From contig CM077827.1 of NCBI GenBank assembly GCA_039720395.1, forward strand, positions 12,811,615-12,875,614: a stretch of DNA of 64,000 nucleotides, written 5' to 3'. Source of the DNA: Liquidambar formosana. Taxonomy: Eukaryota > Streptophyta > Magnoliopsida > Saxifragales > Altingiaceae. A program made the position numbers and the translations under genes. Under the pieces are notes generated by a model. That model had not been told where the DNA came from and made no database searches. It worked only from the letters and a program-made list of their open reading frames with translations. Positions 1-11,505 of this stretch are shown here, piece after piece (the first letter of the stretch is position 1; every line of letters begins with the position of its first letter).

Positions 1-77
1 AAATCCCACTTTGAATAGGAAACTTCCTATTCTGATGGGTTTTTTCCTATTTGAACTTGGATTTGTGACCTTTTCCC

Positions 78-84
78 TATAAAA
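78..84 (+). promoter_or_regulatory. TATA box ahead of the antisense ORF
   Basis: TATAAAA lies 50 bases before the ATG at 134, in the right orientation for transcription of the plus-strand extra ORF and opposite to gag-pol. The spacing fits a short 5' leader. This is a sequence match only; no transcript evidence is available here. Confidence 0.5.
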
Positions 85-133
85 ACACATCCAAGAGGTT
101 CCTAAACCTACTTGTATTCATTCATTAGAAATT

Positions 134-1419
134 ATGGAGGCTCTAGACAAATTTTTAGGAGGGTTTTTGAGAGTTATGAGTGCTGAAGCAAAATCTGAGT
201 TCAAGTGCTTTGGCTTGGATCCATTGCTCTCCTTGAGGCATGTGAGGCTTGAAACGAACCTCTTGACTGCTGCTACATATTTTTGGGATCCTCAAGTTCA
301 TGTGTTCCGCTTCAACTATGAAGAACTGTACCCAACCATGGAGGAATTCTGTGCATTGTATGGAGTTTCAACGGTAGGTCCTTTCATTCTTCCTACTCCT
401 CGCCCAAGCTTTCTTACTTCTTTCTCCAATCTACTTGGGATTCACCCATAATATGCCTCTACGTTTGTAAAGGACCATATGGTAGACTTGATGAAATTGG
501 CAACCTCTTTTTTAGCTTATGATAGTAAAGGTATTCTGAATTTTACCTTTCCTATTAAGCATGCTCTTGCCTTTTGCCTCATTGGTCGTTTTCTTATTTC
601 TACTGGTACTCCACATGTTCCCATTCAAATCTGTGACTTGATTCCTCTCCTTGCAAAGGGCCATAACTTGGTTCCCATGGTGCTAGCTAAAACCCTGAAT
701 GGTTTGGATAAAGTCCATGAGGACCCAAAGGTTTCCTTAGGAGGTAGCCCCATTCTACTGCAGATGTGGTTGCTTGAAAGACTGAATTTCTTGTCACCAG
801 TTGCCATTACACCATACAAGCCCCAGCATTACTGCATTCGCCGCATTGAACTACCTGGGCAATTTTCATTGAGAGATTGGCTAGGTTACTTCCAAACCCT
901 TTCTTGGAGGAGTGTCAAGTGGTTTGTATTCATATGGGGCTGCAGTGACCAGGTGCTTCGCGGACTTCTGGATGCGCCATGGTGAGACTCATAGGACTGA
1001 GGTCTACTTCCTTCTATTGGCCTTCAAGGGTTCTGCGTCAGATGGGCGCCATGCAAACCATACCCACTTCCTTGAAAGGTGACTATCCTGTGGTGCCCGC
1101 GGGTCTTTCTGTAGTGACTTGGGCGAAGGACCGATGGCCTAGAAAGCTGACACTAACCCAAGTTACGAATACTGATGGTCCATATATGATGAGCCCCGAG
1201 TATAAGGAATGGTTGAAAAGCAATTTAGGTGAGAGAGAGACTACTCGAAGAGAAAGGATTTTTGGACTTATCAAGAACAATGAACTTGGATCTTGCAGAG
1301 AAGATATTATGGAAGCAGTGACAACAGCTTATGAACATGACTTGAGAAAGAAAAGAAGACATGAAAGAGAGAAGAAGAAAGCTGAAGAGCGAGCTGCAAA
1401 GAAGCCCAAGAAAAACTGA
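134..1419 (+). pseudogene. Antisense extra ORF (aORF) of the Tat element, DUF7745/plant-mobile-domain-like
   Basis: The ATG at 134 opens a protein that runs antisense to gag-pol between integrase and the missing 3' LTR, the place where Tat elements carry an aORF. Residues 1-105 (MEALDKFLGG start, FNYEELYPTMEEFCALYGV) and the block after position 479 (HALAFCLIGRFLI, LLAKGHNLVPMVLA, LGGSPILLQMWLLERL) resemble the DUF7745/plant mobile domain family. The C-terminus is a very basic helical tail rich in KK, RR and EE, a likely nuclear-localisation and coiled-coil segment. The frame is broken by TAA at 449-451, with the same frame open on both sides, and by a shift near 950-985 where the reading moves into the frame ending at 1419. 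The family match is by eye; the function of aORFs is unknown. Confidence 0.65.
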
Positions 1420-1741
1420 AGACTCAATAGAATAGGATATTTATGGCATATTTATAGTTCTTTTACTTAATACCAATGAATTGCTATGTCAATCAATTTT
1501 AGTTTTGAATAAATTGCCAATAATAAATCAAACTTGGGATTTTCTTGTTTGATTTAGATCGCACCCAAGGTAACTTTATGGGTTGCCTACGTATCTCCAT
1601 GGTTTTTTTTTCTTCTTTTTTTTTTTTTTGTTTTTTTGTTTTTTTGTTTTTTTGTTTTTGAATGGAGAATCAGGTCTTACGTAGTTCTTATGCCTTAACT
1701 TTTGCCTAGGCCGCCCTTACGGGTTTTCAACCTAGCAGGCT
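1420..1741. other. Spacer between the converging aORF and pol, with T-tract and paired TACGTA motifs
   Basis: No coding potential. It holds a plus-strand T tract broken by single Gs (about 1603-1660), flanked by GCCTACGTATC (about 1587) and CTTACGTAGTTC (about 1677). The same pair of motifs occurs in the LTR near 9985 and 10010. As the 3' region of two converging transcription units it may hold both polyadenylation sites, which I cannot pin down. Confidence 0.5.
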
Positions 1742-4700
1742 TCAAACATGATATTTCTTCAATTGATCCAAATTAGTTGGACGAGCGAACTCAATTCCAT
1801 CTAAATCCATGAGGCGAACAGCCCCTGCTGGCAATATCCCTTTGATAATGTATGGCCCACCCCAACTTGGCTTGAATTTTCCTCGCGGATCGAACACTGG
1901 AGCTCTGATTTCTTTCAGTACTACATCCCCTTTCTTTAGACCTCGATCTTTGACATGTTTGTTGAATGCTCTGGCAACTCTCCGCTGATACCTCTGCACA
2001 TGATACAGCGCCCTTAACCGCCTTTCATCGAGTAAAGCTAACTCGTCATAACGGCTCTTAACCCAGTTCACTTCTGTTATCTGGCTCTCCACGGCAACTC
2101 TTAGTGAAGGAACTTCCAATTCAACTGGCAACACGGCCTCCATTCCATAAACTAGAGAATAAGGGGTAGCCCCTGTTGACGACCTTATTGATGTTCTGTA
2201 ATCCCATAGAACCAATGGCAACTTCTCATGCCAATCTGTGTGTGAGTCCGCAGTCTTCTGTAGTATCTTCTTGATGTTCTTGTTAGCTGCTTCCACCGCT
2301 CCATTAGTCTGAGGACGGTACGGTGACGACAGATGGTGGGCTATGCCATACTTTTGCAAGAGCTCATGGGTTTCTTTCTGAAAGTGTTGGCCATTGTCTG
2401 AGATAACTTCATGCGGTACCCCATATCGATAGATGATGCTGTGCTGTATGAACTGTGCTACCTTCTTGGAATTCAAGGTCTTGAAGGACGCTGCTTCCAC
2501 CCACTTAGTGAAGTAGTCGATGGCGACCAGGATGTATTCATGCCCATTTGATGCCTTTGGCTTGATCTGTCCGATGATATCTATCCCCCATACTGCGAAT
2601 GGCCATGGTGACGACATACTTGTTAAAGGCATAGAAGGCAAATGTTGTCCACTAGCGAACAGTTGGCATTTGTGGCACTTCTTGACATGTGCGTGGCAGT
2701 CTCTTTCCATGGTGGACCAATAATAGCCTAACCTCATGATTTTCTTAGCTAACATATAGCCATTCATATGCGGAGCCCCTGTCCCTTCATGGATTTCTTT
2801 AATTAGATACTCGGCTTCCTCCTCGGTAACACACAGCAGGTGGATCCCGTCGTATGATCTCCGATATAGCTTTCCTCCACAAAGTACATAGTGACTCGCC
2901 AACCGCCTTAGGGTTTTTCTATCGATACGAGATGCTCCTTCTGGGTATTCCCTTTCTTCAATGAACTTCTTTATGTCATGGAACCACGGATGGCCATCAT
3001 TTACCTCTCCTCCTCGGATTGCACAACAGTACACAGGCTTGTCTCGGCATTCTATCACCAACGGCTTCACATTTCCCCTTTCAGGTATCTCCACCATGGA
3101 TGCTAGGGTCGCCAAGGCATCGGCGAACTGGTTCTTGTTCCTTGAAAGGTAGTTAAATTCTATCTCTGAGAACTCCTTGGTTAGAGCTTCCAGGTAGGCA
3201 TGGTAAGGCAACAATTTCTCATCTCTAGTTTTCCATTCCCCTTTTATCTGGCAAATGATTAGTGCTGAGTCCCCGAACACTTCCAATTCTTTGATCCCCA
3301 ATTCAAGTGCCGCTTCCAGTGCTAGGATACAGGCCTCATACTCAGCAATGTTGTTGGTAGCTTCGAACCCCAACTTGACCGCTAACGGTGTAAATGCCTC
3401 TTCGGGTGAGACCAGCAGGACTCCTATCCCATAACCTTTCTTATTGGCTGCCCCATCGAAGTATACTCTCCAAGTTTTTCTACCAATCTCTAGCATGTCC
3501 TTATCTGGGAATTGATCGTTGAACGGAGCGGATGATGACACCGGACAGCTGGCTAGGTAGTCTGCGATGACGCTTCCCTTGATAGACTTCTGACTCACGT
3601 ACTTGATGTCGAATTCATTGAGGAGAATTGACCATCGAGCAGTTCTGAATGACAATACTGGCCTTTCTACCAGGTACTTCAACGGGTCCATGCGACTTAT
3701 CAAGAACACTTCGAAGGACATCATGTAGTGTCAGAGTTTCTACGTCGCCCATACTAGTGCCACACAAGCTTTTTCAATCGCATTGTACTTCACTTCATAG
3801 TCTGTCATTTTCTTGCTTAAGTAATAGATGGCATTCTCCTATGTAGACCCTTCGAGATATTGAGCTAACAAAGCTCCCGTCGCGGTTTCAGTGACCGTTA
3901 AGTATAACAAAAGTGGCGCACCTTGCCGTGGGGGAACTAAGATTGGAGGATTGCTCAAGTATCTCTTAATGGTCTCAAAGGCCTCTTGGCATTCTTTGTT
4001 CCATACTTTTGGCACACCTTTCTTAAGCAATTTGAAGATTGGTTCCCAAACCATGGTCAAGTTGGCAATGAATCGGCTTATGTATTGAACTCTTCCCAGA
4101 AAACCCCAGATCTGCTTCTTAGTGCTAGGCGGCTCCATCTCCACAATAGCTTTTATCTTCCCTGGGTCCACTTCGATACCTCTCTGAGTGATCATAAACC
4201 CCAATAACTTGCCTGCAGTGACACCAAAAGCGCACTTCTGTGGGTTGAGACGGAGATTGTACTTTTTTGCTCGCTCTAGGAATTTCTCTAGTGCCTTGAA
4301 ATGCCCTTCTCTATCCACGGACTTTACGATCATATCATCGACATAAACCTCGACTTCCTTATGGATCATATCATGCAATAAGGTCGTAGCTGCTCTTTGG
4401 TAAGTAGCCCCAGCGTTTCTTAAGCCAAAAGGCATTACCTTGTAACAGTACGTTCCCCATTGCGTGATAAAGGCTGTTTTCTCCATGTCTTGAGGCGCCA
4501 TCTTTATCTGGTTATACCCGGAGAATCCGTCCATGAAGGAGAGGAGTGCATGTCCCACTGTACTATCCACCAACACGTCGATATGGGGTAAAGGAAAGTC
4601 ATCCTTAGGGCTCGTGGCGTTGAGATCTCGGAAATCGACACACATCCTTACTTTCCCATCTTTTTTAGGCACAGGCACTATATTCGACAGCCACTCGGGG

Positions 4701-5101
4701 TACTCCACAACTTGGAGGAAACCTGCGTCTAGTTGTTTAGTTACCTCTTCTTTTACTTTTAGAGCCCATTCTGGTTTTAATCTTCTGAGTTTCTGCTTTA
4801 CCGGCTTCTTTAGGGAATTGGTGGGGATATAGTGTTGCACAATATCGGGGTCAATGCCAGGCATGTCTTCATAAGACCATGCAAAAGCCATAATGTTGGC
4901 TTTCAAGAGAGAGATCATCTTTTCTTTTTCAATGGGGGAGAGGGTTTTCCCAATTTTAACTATTCTTGGCAATTCATTCGTCCCTAAGTTGATTGATTCC
5001 AATTCATCCATATTAGGTTCGGTGACGCCCCTTTTCCTTTGCTCAACGAGCTCCGGGGGGACATCGTTCCTAGGATCTATATCCGTGCCATAAATATCCA
5101 T
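1742..5101 (-). pseudogene. pol: Tat pol: reverse transcriptase, RNase H, archaeal-type RNase H, integrase
   Basis: The ATG at 5101 opens the pol frame. RT has FMDGFSG (catalytic Asp at residue 191) and YVDD at residues 253-256. One frame continues through the RNase H region but is cut by TAG at 3839-3841, TAG at 3740-3742 and TGA at 3731-3733. The last 660 codons (3724-1742) hold an archaeal-type RNase H with the acidic set D90, E128, D152, D202; an integrase zinc-finger region ending CHKCQ; and the integrase triad D382, D443, E478. A C-terminal strand-rich segment (FKPSWGGPYII) follows. Catalytic residues are intact and all damage is nonsense within about 110 bases. The three stops are each compatible with a C-to-T change, as expected for a methylated repeat. 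Frame and order are seen directly; lineage is inferred from domain order. Confidence 0.92.
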
Positions 5102-5287
5102 AGAGGAGAGAAAAGAGACACTGCATATATAGAGAAAGAAAGCACACTTTATTGACTAGGAATAATGGGAATGACACACAAAAGAAAGAAGGAAAACAAA
5201 CAAATCTGTATCAATACTATGACTCCACAAAGTGAGTAAAGTAGATACATCTTATTGAATTAGGGAAATATTACTAAACTAAGACAC
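5102..5287 (-). other. Gap between G-patch ORF and RT, possible intron
   Basis: Stops occur in all frames. On the minus strand a donor-like GTAGGTG sits just after the G-patch ORF and a pyrimidine-rich stretch ending TATATATGCAG lies just before the RT start. Ogre elements are known to carry an intron between protease and RT. A simple splice of these two sites does not restore the RT frame by my count, so translation may restart at the ATG at 5101. Confidence 0.35.
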
Positions 5288-6070
5288 CTACAAGCTGCTA
5301 TCAGGTAGGCCAAGGTCTTCTTCTTCATGGATCTCCGCAACGACACCACATTCAAGGTACCAATTCAGGAGTGGCAAGGTAGCATGGCTAATGGACGAAC
5401 CCTGGAGTTCTTCAATGGTCGAGTCTTCCATGATGAGGATCATGTCTTGGAACATTTCAGTCATAGCCCCTGCATCAAGGTTCTCTGCCCAGTCCTCCTC
5501 TTTCTTTTCCCAGAACTCATCATTGATGGCATTATCATCCACCATTTCAACTGTGATTGGATACCATTCGATGAAGAAGATTTCAAAACCCGGAACTCGG
5601 ATCTTGGTAGCTTGGTCAAAGGTGGGCTCTGGAAACCCGCAATATAGAAAATCATCCCCTTCTTTGACGAAGTAACCATTCAAAGTAGGTCGATATGGCG
5701 AGATCTTCAGGTCTGGCACCCTTCCCTCGGCTTTGGCTCTTACTTTCTCCTTGTTCCTCTTTAGCATTTCTGCATGATCATTTCTGGAGGGCTCATATCC
5801 TAGCCCAAAAGTGTATGAGGTGACACGGCTTTGAATAGACGTAGGGATCCCTTGTTGGCGACGCCCTAGCCCCATGCCTGGAAAGAAACTCATCTTTCTC
5901 ATTATTTCACCGACGTGCAAGTTGCCATGGGGGCAAAAGTCCAAGGGTATTAATTCACCCTTTTCGAGCTCTTTTTCAATGCATTGGACATAGTCAAACC
6001 CAGATAGCGGTGCTGATTCAGGTTGTATCTCACATATAGGCACACCTGCGAGTTTCAATTCATAGTCCCC
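5288..6070 (-). CDS. Tat polyprotein segment with G-patch-like motif
   Basis: This open stretch is in the same frame as gag-protease and is separated from it only by the TAA at 6071-6073, so it is probably the downstream part of one polyprotein rather than a separate gene; there is no ATG near its beginning. The G-patch-like block (FFPGMGLGRRQQGIP, followed by TFGLGYEPS) is typical of the region after protease in Tat elements and may bind RNA. The rest is acidic (EEDWAENLDAGAMTEMFQDM) with no recognisable domain. It ends at a TAG just before the presumed intron. Whether the TAA at 6071 is a regulated stop or a mutation cannot be told from one copy. Confidence 0.6.
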   Translation of the reverse strand, partial: GDYELKLAGVPICEIQPESAPLSGFDYVQCIEKELEKGELIPLDFCPHGNLHVGEIMRKMSFFPGMGLGRRQQGIPTSIQSRVTSYTFGLGYEPSRNDHAEMLKRNKEKVRAKAEGRVPDLKISPYRPTLNGYFVKEGDDFLYCGFPEPTFDQATKIRVPGFEIFFIEWYPITVEMVDDNAINDEFWEKKEEDWAENLDAGAMTEMFQDMILIMEDSTIEELQGSSISHATLPLLNWYLECGVVAEIHEEEDLGLPDSSL

Positions 6071-8620
6071 TTAAAGTGTTACTATGGCTCCTTCATAAGG
6101 AAACTTCACCTTTTGATGGAGTGAAGATGGCACAGCCCCAGCAGGATGGATCCAAGGTCGGCCCAACAACAAGTTGAAACATGACGGCACATCCAACACT
6201 TGGAATTCTACCCTAAATTCAGTGGGTCCCATAATAAGAGGCAAAGTAACTACCCCTATTACTTCTCGGCGGGTGTTGTCATAAGCTCTTACGGTCTGCC
6301 CAGATGGCGTGAAATCAGTGGGTCCCAAACCCAAAACAGTGGCAGTTCGGAGAGGACATACATTCAGTGCGGACCCATTGTCGATAAAAACGGTGGGAAC
6401 CCTCTTCCCTATAGTGTCAACGGTCACATAGAGAGCTTGAGAATGGCTCGGCCCGCTTTTAGGTAGGTCTACATCGGTGAACACGATGGTTGAGTTCTTG
6501 GGAGTTGGATTCACCAAATGTACCAATCCCTCGGGGGATGTGTTAACAGGCACTTGCATCTGATTCAACAGTTTCAACATGGTCTGTCTGTGCTTATGCG
6601 AGGCCATGAGCAAGCCCCAAATAGTAATGTTGGCATTGGTCTTCTTCAGCTGCCTAAGCACTTCATCCTCTTCTTCTTGCAAGCTAGGACGCCTCTGCCC
6701 TTCCAAATCTTCCAACGGATTTTCAGATTCTAGGTGGGGGGGCTTGAAATGACGACCCCCTCTGGTTATGTGGTCCAACTCATCATCGCTAGCCCATATG
6801 TCATGGACTTCCTCAGAGTCATTCATCAAGTCATCCCATTCTATCATGTCGATGCTCTCCATCTCTGTCGGCAAGTCATCCCAACCTGAAGGGACTATCG
6901 GCTCATCTGATATCGGACTTGGGCTTGAGTACAGCACATAGTAATCATATTTCCCCGACGCTTCACCTAATAGGCCAACCTGAGGATCCCCTGCTTCATA
7001 TCTTTCTTTCAGCTCTTGTTGGATAGATTTCTTTGGCAACAACAAAACCTTTTGGTCAATGAGGTCTTGGATGATCTTCTTTAGTATAGAACAAGCCTCA
7101 GTGTCATGGCCGGGTGCACGATGGTATTGGCAATATTGGTGAGGGATTGATGGTCGTGGCTTTGGTGGAAGTGGCATGATAAGGCTGTTATTGCGGCAAA
7201 TGGTGAAGAGACGGGTTAAGGTCATGGGGAGCGGAGTGTATTGTCTTATGGGATGGCGAGGGCGAGAGGATTCAACCCCAATGGCATTTATGGTGTTAGG
7301 TGGGGGTGTGTTGTTGTGTGATGGGAGAGGATTACGGGTGACATTTGGACGGGTTGGTGGTGAAATGACTTGCTTGTCAATGAGGTCTTGGACTTGGTGG
7401 CGAAGGCGAATACAGCGATTGGTGGCATGGCCTTTGGATTGGTGGTACTTGCAGTACTTATTCTCATTGTAGCTCTTGGGTAAGGGATTTGGTGGAGGTC
7501 TTGGGTCGAGTGGCTTCAATAGGTCACGACTTATGAGCTTTTCAAGGACTCTTTCGAGTGGCATGAATAGGTCAGTGAATTGGCGAGGTGGGTTGACATC
7601 ATTGAGAGAAAAGGGTTGGATTGGTTGAGTTATGGTGTTGACCTCAGCATTGTTCTTCCCAGTAAAGTTTGTCTTGCGACTCCTCACTTCCTCAGTCTTG
7701 ATTGTCCCATCATTGATAGCATCTTCAACCTGCGTGCCAGCCCCAATGAGAGCTTTGAAATTGGGGAAATAGTGGGCAAATAAGTGCTTGTGGTACACAG
7801 GCAGCAAGTTCTTAACCACCAACTGAATTTGGTCCTCCTCATTCGGCCTATCCGTCATTCTCGACGCCTTTTGTCTCCACCTTGTAATGTAAGCGGAGAA
7901 AGTTTCATGAGCCCCTTGCTTGGTAGTTTCTAGGTCCCTTCGAGTAACGTCCACCTCTGTGTTATACTTATAGTGCTCTGAAAACTCATTGCATATGTCT
8001 TCCCAAGTCCGGGTTCTATTCTCATCCAAGGATAAGAACCATTTCAAAGCAGAAGTGGCCAAGGTTTCATGGAACATTTGAGCTAAAAGCTCGTCAGTAG
8101 CCCCTCGAGGGTGCATAGCTCGCACGTACATCTTCAAATGAGTCTTAGGGCAACCCGTCCCATCGAACTTTTCTAACTCCGGCATCTTAAATTGTAGTGG
8201 AATACGAGCCATTGGAAACAGGGATAGAGTCCGCACATCGACCATGTCATCAGCCCTGCGAATCCCTTTTATGGTTCTCTCCAAAGCTTCTACCTTGCTA
8301 GCTAACACGGAATCACTGCTAGTACCTTTCCCCTTGGCTTCCCCTTCTAGGTTGGTGACCTCAGGTTTCGAGCTACTTTCCCCCCTTGTCTTGGTGTTCT
8401 CATTGGATTGAGGTCCCTCTTCGGTGCCAGCCCCATGAGGTATACCCGAGGAATGGGCCTTAGAGCCATTTTGTTCAAGATCTGCCATCTTCTGTTGGTT
8501 CTCTTGAGCCATTTTCAATGCGGTATCGGATGTCTCGGCGGTATGGTCAAGCTTGGCCATGATGGCTTTCAGGCAAGCCTCAAGGTCAAAGTGCCCCTCA
8601 CTAGTTCTGTCGTCGGCCAT
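6071..8620 (-). CDS. gag: Tat gag-protease polyprotein
   Basis: The first ATG in the frame is at 8620 (MADDRTSEGHF); the frame is open further upstream but without an ATG. A coiled-coil-prone N-terminus is followed by the retrotransposon gag domain (LEKFDGTGCPKTHLKMYVRAM through WRQKASRMTDRP). Two zinc-knuckle-like motifs follow, CKYHQSKGHATNRC and CQYHRAPGHDTEAC. Both have His in place of the second Cys (C-x2-H-x4-H-x4-C), a pattern shared by the pair and so probably native. An acidic linker leads to a retroviral-type aspartic protease with FIDNGSALNV as active site and NLLLGRPWIH near its end. The gag-protease part has no internal stop, making it the best preserved reading frame in this element. 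It ends in TAA with the same frame reopening immediately. Confidence 0.9.
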   Translation of the reverse strand: MADDRTSEGHFDLEACLKAIMAKLDHTAETSDTALKMAQENQQKMADLEQNGSKAHSSGIPHGAGTEEGPQSNENTKTRGESSSKPEVTNLEGEAKGKGTSSDSVLASKVEALERTIKGIRRADDMVDVRTLSLFPMARIPLQFKMPELEKFDGTGCPKTHLKMYVRAMHPRGATDELLAQMFHETLATSALKWFLSLDENRTRTWEDICNEFSEHYKYNTEVDVTRRDLETTKQGAHETFSAYITRWRQKASRMTDRPNEEDQIQLVVKNLLPVYHKHLFAHYFPNFKALIGAGTQVEDAINDGTIKTEEVRSRKTNFTGKNNAEVNTITQPIQPFSLNDVNPPRQFTDLFMPLERVLEKLISRDLLKPLDPRPPPNPLPKSYNENKYCKYHQSKGHATNRCIRLRHQVQDLIDKQVISPPTRPNVTRNPLPSHNNTPPPNTINAIGVESSRPRHPIRQYTPLPMTLTRLFTICRNNSLIMPLPPKPRPSIPHQYCQYHRAPGHDTEACSILKKIIQDLIDQKVLLLPKKSIQQELKERYEAGDPQVGLLGEASGKYDYYVLYSSPSPISDEPIVPSGWDDLPTEMESIDMIEWDDLMNDSEEVHDIWASDDELDHITRGGRHFKPPHLESENPLEDLEGQRRPSLQEEEDEVLRQLKKTNANITIWGLLMASHKHRQTMLKLLNQMQVPVNTSPEGLVHLVNPTPKNSTIVFTDVDLPKSGPSHSQALYVTVDTIGKRVPTVFIDNGSALNVCPLRTATVLGLGPTDFTPSGQTVRAYDNTRREVIGVVTLPLIMGPTEFRVEFQVLDVPSCFNLLLGRPWIHPAGAVPSSLHQKVKFPYEGAIVTL

Positions 8621-9475
8621 GTCTGTCTGATGGGTAGACTCAACACTCACTAGACGCCCTTGTGGATTGCGGATCCAAGCCAGCACGTCTATGGATAGAA
8701 AAGTTTTAACCTTTACCCTAAGGATCTGTCCTAAACCTCCATATTTTCCTTAATGAATTCGGTCTCTACACCATGTTCAATTAATTCATTCCTTTTATCC
8801 AATTACCTTTACAGGGGTCATGGATTAAGGGTATGTTTTAAAGAATAGGGCATAGAGTCCTTCAATTAGGTTTAATTAATCCCCTAGGACTAGCACATCA
8901 CAAACATAGCTTTACATCCTATTTCCTTAATTTATTCCTCCTAACCCATGGCCTTAACGAAGGCTAGGGTTTAAAGGTCTATATTAAGGGCATAAGATAT
9001 AAAGCCTCACACCACAAACACGGCATAGCATCATTACAAACAATTGTGGGTGCATAAAGGTGAGACCGTAGTGTCCTACAAGTCTGTCTATATGGACTAA
9101 TGATAAGGGTAGGCTAAGGTCCTTCACTTGCTTGAGCAATCCTTATACCTAACCACATGTGGCATCAGGAACGCCGCGTGGGTCCAGCAGTACGTGATTA
9201 ACTCATTTAATATACCCAAGGGCAAGCCCAAGGGTACTAGGCAAGAGAGGTTGATAGCTTTCGCCCCAACACATGGAATCAGGAAAACCAAGGTTGAGAC
9301 TAGGCCGATCATTGGCAAGGATACATCGAGGGACATCGATCCTAACATGCAAGAGTTTGCGCACACAATGCAATAAATGAAAGCACACAATCAAGCGGAT
9401 GCAATGTGATTGATTTTAATTAAACATAAGAAATTAACCTAGCCCAATTAAACTTTATAGAGTCTAGCCCACAAA
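8621..9475 (-). other. Untranslated leader of the Tat element
   Basis: Between primer-binding site and gag start, with no convincing reading frame: the open stretches near 9124-9394 occur on both strands and have no recognisable composition. As the 5' leader it should hold packaging and dimerisation signals, which cannot be located by eye. Confidence 0.6.
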
Positions 9476-9493
9476 TCCCCAGCGGAGTCGCCA
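9476..9493 (-). other. Primer-binding site, tRNA-Arg type
   Basis: On the minus strand TGGCGACTCCGCTGGGGA begins three bases after the LTR end. It starts with TGG, the complement of a tRNA CCA tail, and its complement ends GGAGTCGCCA, which matches the 3' acceptor end of plant tRNA-Arg(ACG). The tRNA genes at 40506 and 44227 in this window belong to that family. Confidence 0.75.
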
Positions 9494-11497
9494 AACTGTG
9501 AACCCCGGAAATTGGGCCCACAAGGGATTGAAAGAAAATGGGTTTGAAAAAGAAAAAGGAAAGGAGTCGCCACCTTATTTTTTAAAGGAAACAAGGAAAA
9601 CCCTAAAAATAGTTTGTTTTAGGAAAACAATTTGAATGACTCCATAAAAAAGGAAAGGCAAAAACCAATCTTTTGAAAACCAAAGAAATCGGGGATTCGA
9701 AGGCTAAGTTATGACATGGGAAGGTTCTAGGCAAAGCCTATAGGCACCCATGTCACCCTTTCGGTCTCTCAGTTCATTTGGGCTAAATCAAGATCTTTCC
9801 ATACAAAAATCAGCAAGTATATTATCACAAGAATTGCATGCATATCATATATTTCATTCATCCATCCATGCATAATAAGCACATAAAAACAGAAAAAGAA
9901 AAAGAAGAAAAGAAAACAAAAATAAACCTAGGATGCTTGGATCCTAGAACGGACTTGAGCCTCACGAAGAGCGCCTACGTACCATGCAACGAAATACATG
10001 GATCAAAGTCCACGTAGTTCGATTAGAATTAGGGTTAAGACCTAATATAAACCTATGGTTAAAACCCTAGGTTTCCTTATTTGATCAAGAGAGTTGAATT
10101 TGATAGAAAGTTTGATTTTAGAAAGAACTCCATAAAATGGAAACTTTAATAAAAACCAGAATTTTATTTATGAAGGAAACCTTTGATTAAACCATAGACT
10201 TGTATTAAAAATTAACCCTAGATAGGGAGAAGAGAATGAGTTAAGAAGAAAGGTGAATTGGGGCACCTTCACACCCACTTACCTGAGCGCAATTAGCTCC
10301 AAACATTAGCCATTTCAGACATGAGCAGCCCTATTTGCCATAGGACAAATACCACACCTATTTGGTGCTCAAAACCATGCAAAAACAATGATATGCAAAT
10401 CTGGATAGAATAGTATCATGGCCTTAAAATCATCCACTAAGCATGCTAACAGCAAAACAGCGAACAATAATAAGTCCTAACATATTCCTAGAACCATATC
10501 ATGCATAAAAAACCCTAAAACATACTAACATGCATGCAAAAACATCATATTTACTTCATATGAAAAACATATACAGCAAACACGAAGAAAAACCAATAAA
10601 AAAGTCTACTTTATCATGCTATATGAAAACAAACACGAAACAATGACTCTAAAACCCTAAACTCACAAATATGCTTAAAAACATACAAAACATACTTTAA
10701 TCATGCTAAAACCAAACTAAACAGAAATTATATCATGCATATTAACTAACTAAAGCAATATAACATGATGAAAATCCTAACTCTAACATGCAATGACACT
10801 AATCCTAGCACAAGGACAAACAGGAGCACAAGAATCATAACTATGCATTGAAACATAAAGGACAGCCCTAAAGCATGCTAAACAGTAGATAAACAATAGA
10901 TATTCCATGTATATTAACTAGCTAGAGTGTTAATACATGATAAAAAGGCTACCTTTAACATGCAATAAGCCTAACCCATATGAAAACCTAGTTTAAGCTT
11001 GAAGAGAGAAGGAGAATACCTTATTCTCTCTCAAACACTCAAGTATTAATGCATAAAGTGGCTCCCCTTGTGTTTGTAATTGTTCGTGGCTCCTCAGGTC
11101 TTTAGAGTGAATCAAACCAACACGAATCCTCCTCTTTGTCAAAGTGGTATCACAGCAAAGAGATCAAAACTCAACTCAACTTTGAAAAGAAATAGAAAAC
11201 AAAAAGAGAACAAGAGAAAAGAAAAGTGATTTTCGTCACTTTGCAGCAGCAGCAACTTCAATCGCGTTTTTGGGTATGAACACGTTGGATTTGGACAAAG
11301 CTTGTGAAATACAAAGTTGTAGAGAATTGAATTATCTTTCTAACAAGACCAATTTCATCAAATTCTGACTTCGGATGAAAAAGTTATGATTAAAATACGA
11401 CTGCTGGTTTTCAAAAAATCTGCTGGTGAATTATGACGAATTTCACTCCCTCCAAACCCTCTTCTCCTCCCTCCTTTGTTTAAAGACATTAAGAGAG

Positions 11498-11505
11498 TAT
11501 TTATA
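11498..11505 (-). promoter_or_regulatory. TATA box of the Tat LTR
   Basis: TATAAATA on the minus strand, within GCTATAAATAC, about 616 bases downstream of the LTR start. A matching TATAAATA occurs in the Ogre-like LTR at 29159-29166 in the same orientation, supporting it as the element promoter. Confidence 0.65.

Noticed and set aside
9124..9394. Open frames on both strands in the Tat leader
   Set aside because: They overlap each other antisense, have no recognisable domain and lie in the untranslated leader.
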